A stretch of 57,147 nt of DNA, taken from the NCBI GenBank assembly GCA_019638835.1, contig JAHBTC010000003.1, positions 1 to 57,147 of the forward strand, written 5' to 3'. The stretch is from Fimbriimonadaceae bacterium (GTDB taxonomy: Bacteria; Armatimonadota; Fimbriimonadia; Fimbriimonadales; Fimbriimonadaceae). Position numbers and translations under genes: made by a program. Below, one piece after another: positions 51,456-57,147 of this stretch. A model generated the notes under the pieces. That model was not told where the DNA came from and did not search any database. It worked only from the letters and a program-made list of their open reading frames with translations. Each line of letters opens with the position of its first letter. Within the stretch, counting starts at the first letter, position 1.

Positions 51456-52216
51456 GTTCGAGTCCATCCTGCCAGAATCAATCAAAGGCAGATTTGCGAT
51501 CACGCTCCTCCCTCCTCGCTTGGTTCGCTACGGCACTCACCGCCGGGCATACGGTGTACGCATTTCTTATCCCTCCTACGGTCGCCTTCCGCGACAACGA
51601 TCTTGCGCGGATCATCGCTTGGCACTTGCCCTGTGCTTGGATCACCACGATTCTCGTCCTAGCGATGGGCTTTTTTGGCGTACGGGCTCTGTTCAAGCCC
51701 AGCGTACGCGACTTCGCACGCCTCGAAGCGACAACGGAACTCGCGGTTCTGTTTGCGGCCATGACTCTTCTCACCGGAATCTTGTTTTCCCGAGTGCAGT
51801 GGGGAGCGTTCTGGCAATGGGATCCCCGTCAAACTTCGTTTCTGTTTCTCTTCTTTCTTATGGCTGCCGCGCTCGCTCTCCGGGCCGGATTTGGCGACTC
51901 CGAAAAGCGCGACCAAGTTTCGGCGGCGTACGCGGCGGCACTGACTCTGCCCGCACTCTTCCTTATTTTCGTCTTTCCTCGATTGCCTCAAGTGCAGAGT
52001 TTTCACCCGAAACAAGCCGGATTTGACTCGGTCTACTGGCTGGCCATCACCGGAGGGTTGGTCGCTTACGGATTGTGGACTCAAGTTTTGCTAGTGAGGC
52101 GAATCGCACTTGGCGTCGCTGAGCGAACCCCTAAATCTCATAAGGAGGATGAGAACGATGATTCTAATCGCGGCAATCGCACCTCTGATCCTGTGGTGCG
52201 GCCTGTTTCTCTATAG
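51452..52216 (+). CDS. ccmC: Heme-handling protein CcmC
   Basis: 254 residues, six predicted membrane helices. WGAFWQWDPRQTS is the WWD heme-binding signature and IIAWHLPCAW and QSFHPKQAG supply the flanking histidines that coordinate heme. CcmC transfers heme to CcmE. The charged C-terminal tail (about the last 25 residues) is overlapped in another frame by a tiny ccmD-like gene. Confidence 0.88.
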   Translation: MSSSPSCQNQSKADLRSRSSLLAWFATALTAGHTVYAFLIPPTVAFRDNDLARIIAWHLPCAWITTILVLAMGFFGVRALFKPSVRDFARLEATTELAVLFAAMTLLTGILFSRVQWGAFWQWDPRQTSFLFLFFLMAAALALRAGFGDSEKRDQVSAAYAAALTLPALFLIFVFPRLPQVQSFHPKQAGFDSVYWLAITGGLVAYGLWTQVLLVRRIALGVAERTPKSHKEDENDDSNRGNRTSDPVVRPVSL

Positions 52217-52241
52217 CTTCCGTCTCCGTCGTCCAGCATAA
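52158..52241 (+). CDS. ccmD: Tiny CcmD-like membrane peptide
   Basis: 27 residues (MILIAAIAPLILWCGLFLYS and a basic FRLRRPA end), one membrane helix with positive charges on one side. AAGGAGG sits 9 bases before ATG 52158. It is nested in a different frame in the last codons of ccmC, exactly where ccmD is found in other bacteria. CcmD is a small, poorly conserved helix that helps release holo-CcmE; this one is unusually short. Confidence 0.6.
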   Translation: MILIAAIAPLILWCGLFLYSFRLRRPA

Positions 52242-52284
52242 CCGGTGCCATGACCGCGAGGGTTGACGGTGTATATTCCTCCGA

Positions 52285-53358
52285 ATGCGTAAAGAGTCCC
52301 TCAAGTTTCTCAAGAACCTGATTGAGGCCCCGTCTCCGTCTGGCTACGAGGAACCTGCCGCCGAGGTCGTTCGCGAATACACAAAGTTTGCGGACCTCCA
52401 ACACACGGATCGCCATGGCAACACCTGGGCGGCCCTGAATCCCAAAGCGGACATGAAAATTATGCTCGCCGGGCACATGGATGAGATCGGGTTTCAGGTG
52501 CGCTACATTGACGATAAGGGATTAGTCTTTTTTGCCGGAATCGGCGGCCATGACACGATGATCCCTCTCGGTCAGAGCGTTTATATCCACGGACGCGAAC
52601 GGGTGACGGGGGTCATTGGCAAGAAGCCGATCCACCTCCTCACCGATGCCGAGCGAGGCAAGCGACCGGAGATGCACAACATGTGGATTGATATCGGTGC
52701 CTCCACAAAGGAAGAAGCCGAAAAGGTCATCCGAGTTGGCGACCCGATCACCTATCGCACCGGATTCATTGAATTGATGGGCGACCGCGCCGCAGCCAGA
52801 GGATTTGATAACCGGGTGGGCACCTGGTCGGTCATGGAGGCTCTGCGCCTACTCAAAGATGACGGGGGGTTAGATCCTAAAGTAGGAGTTTACGCTGTCG
52901 CGACGGTTCAGGAAGAGATCGGTCTACGAGGAGCCCGGACCGCCGCCCACGCTATCAACCCACAGAGCGGACTGGCGATTGACGTTGACTTTGCGATCGA
53001 CCATCCTGGGTTGAGCAAGTCGCAGTACGGTGAAACGAACATCGGTGATGGCCCCAGCGTCACACGCGGAGCGAACATCAATCCGATCGTTTTTGATCTC
53101 ATTGAACAGGGCGCAAAGGCCGAAGAAATCCCTTATCAAGTGGCTGCTGAGCCCGGCGGAACCGGCACCGATGCAAATGCGATGCAGGTCACGCGCGATG
53201 GCATGGCCACTGGCCTCGTTGGTATCCCTCTCCGGTATATGCATACGCCCGTGGAAGTGCTTTCACTAACCGACACGGCGAACGCGGCCCGTATCATGGC
53301 GGCGTATTGCCGGCAAGTGAAGCCGGACACTGATTTCACTCCGCGACGCAAGAAGTAG
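52285..53358 (+). CDS. M42-family aminopeptidase (FrvX/glutamyl aminopeptidase-like)
   Basis: 357 residues. LAGHMDEIGFQV near residue 68, GFDNRVGTWS near residue 174, TVQEEIGLRGAR near residue 210 and VDVDFAIDHPG-type block around 235 provide the two-metal site (H, D, EE, D) of the M42 family, and a final HTPVEVLSLTD region carries the last histidine. These enzymes assemble into tetrahedral dodecamers that trim peptides in the cytoplasm. Start ATG 52285 follows the ccmD stop by 43 bases, and a hairpin lies downstream. Confidence 0.93.
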   Translation: MRKESLKFLKNLIEAPSPSGYEEPAAEVVREYTKFADLQHTDRHGNTWAALNPKADMKIMLAGHMDEIGFQVRYIDDKGLVFFAGIGGHDTMIPLGQSVYIHGRERVTGVIGKKPIHLLTDAERGKRPEMHNMWIDIGASTKEEAEKVIRVGDPITYRTGFIELMGDRAAARGFDNRVGTWSVMEALRLLKDDGGLDPKVGVYAVATVQEEIGLRGARTAAHAINPQSGLAIDVDFAIDHPGLSKSQYGETNIGDGPSVTRGANINPIVFDLIEQGAKAEEIPYQVAAEPGGTGTDANAMQVTRDGMATGLVGIPLRYMHTPVEVLSLTDTANAARIMAAYCRQVKPDTDFTPRRKK

Positions 53359-53381
53359 CACCATTCCTGGTCACCGTATTT

Positions 53382-53447
53382 TCACCGGGTCCCAGTCCAG
53401 CGACCCGGTGACTTCCGGTCGGTACCGCCAAGTTAACACTGGACTGG
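53382..53447 (+). promoter_or_regulatory. Hairpin with loop complementary to a downstream segment
   Basis: TCACCGGGTC and GACCCGGTGA make a perfect 10-bp stem (53382-53411) around a 10-base loop. Nine loop bases, CCAGTCCAG (53392-53400), are the exact complement of CTGGACTGG at 53439-53447, shortly before the next gene's ATG at 53466. It may be just a terminator for the M42 gene, but the loop pairing would allow a pseudoknot or switch. Confidence 0.45.
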
Positions 53448-53465
53448 TACCTTTCTTGCCGTACT

Positions 53466-54557
53466 ATGGTTATGTTCCGACGGTCGGCCCTGCTCGCGCT
53501 CGGCATTGTTCTCGCGGTGGCGGCCCAAGCCGATACCCTTCGAATCGCTTCTTGGAACATATCCAACTATAACGGGGGGCGCACCTCCGATCTTCAAAAC
53601 GCGGTGTACGGCACATTCCAAGGCCGCCAATTCGCACCAGACGTGCTCTTCGGTCAAGAAATTCTTTCTGATTCTGCCGCCATTTCTATGCGAAACGCAT
53701 TGAATTCCGCAGCGGGATCACCCGGTGATTGGGCGTACTGGAACAACGGAGTCGGCGGCAATAACCAGAACGTGTTCTTCTACCGAACCTCTCGTGTCAA
53801 CGGGGTCGCTTCCACACTTATTGCCGCCGGCACTACGACAACCAACCCGCGCGATCTTTATCGATTTGACTTCCAAATCACGGGGAACGCCAATGGTGAA
53901 ATCGTAAGTGTTTACAACACGCACATGAAGTCAGGGCAAACCCAAGCCGACGAAGACCGCCGACTGATTGAGGCTAACTTAGTTCGGCTCAACGCTAATA
54001 GCTTGGCATCCGGTTTCCATCCAGTTGTTTTGGGTGACTTCAACATGCGGACAGGCACGGAGCAAGCGTATCAGACAATGACGGCCTCCACCGGAAACGA
54101 TCGCGGAAGGTTTTTCGACCCGATTGGCACCTCTGGAACTTGGTATCAGCAGTCGAGTAAGCGATTCGTGCATACCCAAGATCCTTCGGGAACAGGTGGA
54201 ATGGATGACCGACACGACCAGATACTGATGGCTTCGACGTACAACGACGGCGTGGGCCTGGAGTATGTCGGCATGTTTGGCACAGCGTATAGCACGACGA
54301 CGTGGAATGACCCCAACCACTCCTACCGAGCATGGGGCAATGACGGAACGTCTTACAACACGAGTCTGACTATAACGGGCAACACAATGGTTGGCGACTC
54401 CATCGCGCAATCACTCGTGAATGTTGCGACCGTGAACGGGGGGCACCTTCCCGTGTTTGCCGACCTGCAATACACGGCGGTTCCGGAACCGGCTTCCATG
54501 GTCGCGCTCGGCGCAGGCTTGCTCGCCCTTACGCGACGTCGACGAAATCGAAACTAA
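53466..54557 (+). CDS. Secreted endonuclease/exonuclease/phosphatase-family protein with PEP-CTERM tail
   Basis: 363 residues. A signal peptide (to about residue 22) precedes an EEP-fold domain: LRIASWNISNYNGG near the start, DVLFGQEIL with the catalytic glutamate, VVLGDFNMRTG (D-x-N) and a C-terminal VNGGHLPVFADL with the terminal histidine. The end, VPEPASMVALGAGLLAL then RRRR, is a PEP-CTERM signal that an exosortase would process. It is probably a surface or matrix nuclease or phosphodiesterase. Confidence 0.88.
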   Translation: MVMFRRSALLALGIVLAVAAQADTLRIASWNISNYNGGRTSDLQNAVYGTFQGRQFAPDVLFGQEILSDSAAISMRNALNSAAGSPGDWAYWNNGVGGNNQNVFFYRTSRVNGVASTLIAAGTTTTNPRDLYRFDFQITGNANGEIVSVYNTHMKSGQTQADEDRRLIEANLVRLNANSLASGFHPVVLGDFNMRTGTEQAYQTMTASTGNDRGRFFDPIGTSGTWYQQSSKRFVHTQDPSGTGGMDDRHDQILMASTYNDGVGLEYVGMFGTAYSTTTWNDPNHSYRAWGNDGTSYNTSLTITGNTMVGDSIAQSLVNVATVNGGHLPVFADLQYTAVPEPASMVALGAGLLALTRRRRNRN

Positions 54558-54643
54558 GTAGTAATTGGGCAAGAATTACTCAAAACTTGTCCTTCATTGC
54601 TGAGGTCTATCGACCGTGACCGGTAGACTGAGAAGTAGGAGGC

Positions 54644-55042
54644 ATGTTCTTGGTAGCACGATTCACTTCGTTCACCGTATTTCTTTGCCTTCTCCTGATG
54701 GGTTCGGCAGTCCACGCGCAGATTGAGACCACCACCGCAGACGGGCGACGCGTCGTCATCATCCGGCAGTCACGCCAGCCCGAAACCGTTTTTGACCGAC
54801 TCAAAATGGTGGGAGAGGGTCGACGCCCACTCGTTGGCGTCGGCGGTCGGCGACGGTCTCAGCCTCTACTCAACCTGCGGGTGCTTCGTTCGGTCGTAAC
54901 TCCGACTCGCATTCCTCGCGCGCGCGGTGGATTCGGTCACTGGTACGCAACCAACCACTTACTCCCTTGGGCCGCGATTGCCTTCGTTGGAATCACCCTG
55001 ATCACATCGGGCATGTCGGTCTCGATCAAGCGAGATCAATAA
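54644..55042 (+). CDS. Small secreted/membrane protein of unknown function
   Basis: 132 residues: signal peptide (to about residue 26), an arginine-rich basic middle and a C-terminal membrane helix (about 105-125, WAAIAFVGITLITSGMSV). No family recognised. It lies between the PEP-CTERM nuclease and a convergent protease, with a bidirectional hairpin after it. Confidence 0.5.
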   Translation: MFLVARFTSFTVFLCLLLMGSAVHAQIETTTADGRRVVIIRQSRQPETVFDRLKMVGEGRRPLVGVGGRRRSQPLLNLRVLRSVVTPTRIPRARGGFGHWYATNHLLPWAAIAFVGITLITSGMSVSIKRDQ

Positions 55043-55067
55043 GCCCCTCGCGCGGACGCAAGGGGCT
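55042..55067. terminator. Bidirectional terminator between convergent genes
   Basis: AGCCCCT and AGGGGCT form a 7-bp stem around CGCGCGGACGCA, starting at the last base of the stop of the 54644 gene and 17 bases from the stop of the minus-strand protease. T-runs are poor on both sides. Confidence 0.5.
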
Positions 55068-55083
55068 CTATCGGTTTCCCCGA

Positions 55084-57147
55084 CTAACGGATTCGCTTCA
55101 GCAGTTCTTGAACTGCTTTGTCCAACTGAGGGTCATTACCGGCCTGCCACTGGTTCGGGTCGTAAAGCACCTCAAAGTCCGGCTTGCGCCCATTTCTTTC
55201 TAGGTTTTCCATCCCGAAAGTGTATGCACCGCTCCCCGGCATTCGTATCTGACCGCCGTCCCAAAGTCCATAGGCGCCAGTACCGATGACGCCGCCTGCG
55301 GTGCGCTCTCCAATAACGGGACCCAGTTTCATGTAACTGAACCCTTCACTGAAGATCTCCGCGTTGCTGAAGGAGTACTGGTTCGTCAACGTTGCCGCCG
55401 GCATTTCCAGCGCGTTGCCCCGGTAGTTGTTCTCGCTGAATCGAAACTCCGGCATATCTCGGTTCGTTCGGATAAGCCATGGCTCCTTGCGCATGATGTT
55501 CAGGATGATATGGCTGGTGTAACCGCCTCCATTGAATCTGACATCAACAAGCACTCCGTCTTTACCGTCAAGGTCGGTCTGGATTTCACGCAGGAAGGTA
55601 TCCAGACTCGATTCATTCATGCCTTGGATATGAATGTAGCCAAAACGACCGTTGCTTTTTTCCTCAACGTACCGCTTGTTCCACTGCACCCAGTCGTCAT
55701 AGGCAACGCTAGAAACCGCCCCGCGCGAAATAGGCTTTATCGCAATCTCCATTGTGCGGCCACCTCGTCTCACCGTGAGCATCGTCTTACGCCCGGCCGA
55801 GCCGTCCAATAGTTCGGCGGCAGACTTGGCGGCCCCGAGAGCAACCCCATCAATCGCCGTGACGGTGTCTCCAACCAGCAATGTGCTGTCGGGATGGGCA
55901 GCCGGCGTCCCTTCGTAAACCTTCTGCACAACATACTGACCCCGCATCACCGCCGCCGGATCCCAATTGACTCCGAGCCATCCGGTGCTGCTCCGCTCCG
56001 ATGACGCGGAGGGCGAAGAGGGTGCGGTTGCACCAAGGTGAGAGCTGTCGAGTCGTTCCATCATTTCACCCATCAGAGCGTAGAAGTCCTGGCGACTCGT
56101 TGCGTGCGGCACGATCGGCTCGAATTCCGCGCGAATCCGATCCCATCCACGGCCGTTCATGTTCGGGTCGTAGTAGAAGCGGCTCATTGCCCACCAGATT
56201 TCCGCAAAGAGGGCCTTCTCTTCTGCGGCCTGGTCCACCCGCCACTCGGCACTTGCATTGATCGGACTGACGCTGTTGTTACGAAGATCAAGCGCCAACA
56301 ACCGTCCACCGCTGGCGATCAGATAAGCCTTCGTTGCGGTGCGATCCGCGACTCCGGCAAAACCGGTAACACCCGGAACCGCGCTCGTGCCGCCTGTAGC
56401 CAGATTGACGACCGAGAACTGCCCGTCAACGTTCGCCCAGACGGAAGAACCGTTTGGATGCGGATAGATTCCGCCAACCGAGGAGTTGGTCAAGGTTCGG
56501 ACTCGTAGCCGCAAGCCTCGCTCAACGACGCGAACGACTCCATCCGGCTTGAATGGTGGCGTCTCCTCTTCATTCAGCGCGTCCTCATCAAACGTAACGG
56601 GTTCGGGCACGAGCCTGACCGCGTAGAGCGGAGCCGTGCTGTTTCGGACTTCGGAGTAGTTGTTGCCTTCAATCGCTGAGAAAGCGACAAACTGTCCATC
56701 CGATGAGAACACCGGAGTCGAAGCGGATTTACCCGCCACGTAGACTACGGAACCTTCCCCACCTTCAACGGGATGGATGCGAACTTCGACCCCGCGAATA
56801 CGATCCACCGAGACAGCGAGCCACTTGCTATCCGGCGACCAACTGAACACTGTCGCCCCAAGGAGCGCTGAACCCATTCCTCCTTCGGTGATCACGCGCA
56901 CCGGGCCACCGGAGGCCGACCTCACACAGAGTTGATGATCGCCCCGAATAAAAGCGACCCATTTTCGGTCAGGCGACAACTGTGCCCCCGAAATGTCCGC
57001 TGATTCAGTGAGCCACTCGCTGACATTGCCGTCTCGGTCTACAGTCGCTAGATACCGCTTGCTCTCGTCCCCAGTGGCGACGTACAAGATACGATCATCG
57101 TCGAGCCACATTGGACTTGTATCTGGGCGCACATCAGTTGTGAGTCG
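55084..57147 (-). CDS. Tricorn-like protease: beta-propeller, PDZ and S41 peptidase domains (partial)
   Basis: The minus-strand frame is open to base 57147, so the N-terminus lies beyond the right edge; 687 codons are visible. The N-terminal half has repeated WSPDSKWLAV/SPDRKWVAF/SSDGQFVAF blades of a TolB/tricorn-type propeller. Next are a helical segment and a PDZ domain (GWLGVNWD to AVQKVYEGTPAAHPD-like region), then the S41 catalytic core with GFGYIHIQGM-like and DVRFNGGGYTS blocks, and NAEIFSEGF, where the serine before NAEIF is the nucleophile, then GERTAGGVIGTG. Such proteins degrade peptides in the periplasm or cytoplasm. Confidence 0.9.
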   Translation of the reverse strand, partial: RLTTDVRPDTSPMWLDDDRILYVATGDESKRYLATVDRDGNVSEWLTESADISGAQLSPDRKWVAFIRGDHQLCVRSASGGPVRVITEGGMGSALLGATVFSWSPDSKWLAVSVDRIRGVEVRIHPVEGGEGSVVYVAGKSASTPVFSSDGQFVAFSAIEGNNYSEVRNSTAPLYAVRLVPEPVTFDEDALNEEETPPFKPDGVVRVVERGLRLRVRTLTNSSVGGIYPHPNGSSVWANVDGQFSVVNLATGGTSAVPGVTGFAGVADRTATKAYLIASGGRLLALDLRNNSVSPINASAEWRVDQAAEEKALFAEIWWAMSRFYYDPNMNGRGWDRIRAEFEPIVPHATSRQDFYALMGEMMERLDSSHLGATAPSSPSASSERSSTGWLGVNWDPAAVMRGQYVVQKVYEGTPAAHPDSTLLVGDTVTAIDGVALGAAKSAAELLDGSAGRKTMLTVRRGGRTMEIAIKPISRGAVSSVAYDDWVQWNKRYVEEKSNGRFGYIHIQGMNESSLDTFLREIQTDLDGKDGVLVDVRFNGGGYTSHIILNIMRKEPWLIRTNRDMPEFRFSENNYRGNALEMPAATLTNQYSFSNAEIFSEGFSYMKLGPVIGERTAGGVIGTGAYGLWDGGQIRMPGSGAYTFGMENLERNGRKPDFEVLYDPNQWQAGNDPQLDKAVQELLKRIR

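Noticed and set aside
51391-52026. Plus-strand open frame of 211 codons overlapping ccmB and ccmC
   Set aside because: It is a third-frame shadow with arginine/serine-rich sequence, while ccmC in the other frame has all heme motifs.
1-57147. CRISPR arrays, insertion sequences, prophage or integrase genes
   Set aside because: No regularly spaced direct repeats, transposase motifs, integrase motifs or tRNA-end duplications were seen; the two tRNA genes are not followed by repeats of their 3' ends.

Overview
The window looks like chromosome of a free-living Gram-negative-type (diderm) bacterium. The flagellar cluster encodes both L-ring (FlgH) and P-ring (FlgI) proteins, and one secreted nuclease ends in a PEP-CTERM sorting tail. 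This mix, with many small secreted orphans and a moderately high G+C content, fits Armatimonadota (Fimbriimonadia-like). That placement is an inference from gene content, not a database result. Genes are densely packed, often with 4-base stop/start overlaps. No gene-free gap reaches 300 bases; the longest are 9192-9415, 25202-25392 and 24657-24841.

Layout. 1-3258 (minus): ECF sigma factor, TauE-type exporter, rhodanese and metallo-beta-lactamase/rhodanese enzyme, a probable sulfide/persulfide detoxification operon cut by the left edge. 3302-5793: M50-type membrane protease, SPFH protein and a second TauE exporter. 5820-9191: an 82-residue orphan behind a near-perfect promoter, ribH, glcF-like gene, tRNA-Arg and prfA. 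9416-14282: secreted orphans, a Gfo/Idh oxidoreductase, a zinc metalloprotease and a phosphoesterase. 14344-22842: flagellar rod/ring/hook-junction cluster flgF-flgG-flgA-flgH-flgI-flgJ(N)-flgN-flgK-flgL-fliW-csrA, followed by a membrane orphan and ribF. 24225-27940 (minus): a cyclase-like protein, a CRP-family regulator and three paralogous small secreted proteins. 27996-35096: orphans, two tandem zinc alcohol dehydrogenases, an M48 protease, a ceramidase-like hydrolase and a membrane-anchored Ig-like protein. 35102-40701: purH, mreBCD and gdh. 40706-48044: YCII protein, LURP-one-like protein, tRNA-Leu, an APH-type kinase, alaS, a GyrI-like protein, kynureninase and tryptophan dioxygenase. 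48104-52241: CBS-DUF1385 fusion, secG, a 5'-nucleotidase-like protein and cytochrome c maturation genes ccmA-B-C-D. 52285 to the end: M42 aminopeptidase, PEP-CTERM nuclease, a small membrane protein and a tricorn-like S41 protease cut by the right edge.

The most striking system is at 24225-27940. A class III cyclase-like membrane protein is translationally coupled to a CRP-family regulator. Directly downstream, three paralogous secreted proteins built from one PPC-like domain each have their own TGTGA-N6-TCACA-type operator about 100 bases before the start codon. In all three the operator centre lies exactly 54 bases from a candidate -10 hexamer. This looks like a self-contained cyclic-nucleotide signalling cassette whose outputs are secreted single-domain proteins. 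The cyclase lacks two usual catalytic residues, so its signal is open.
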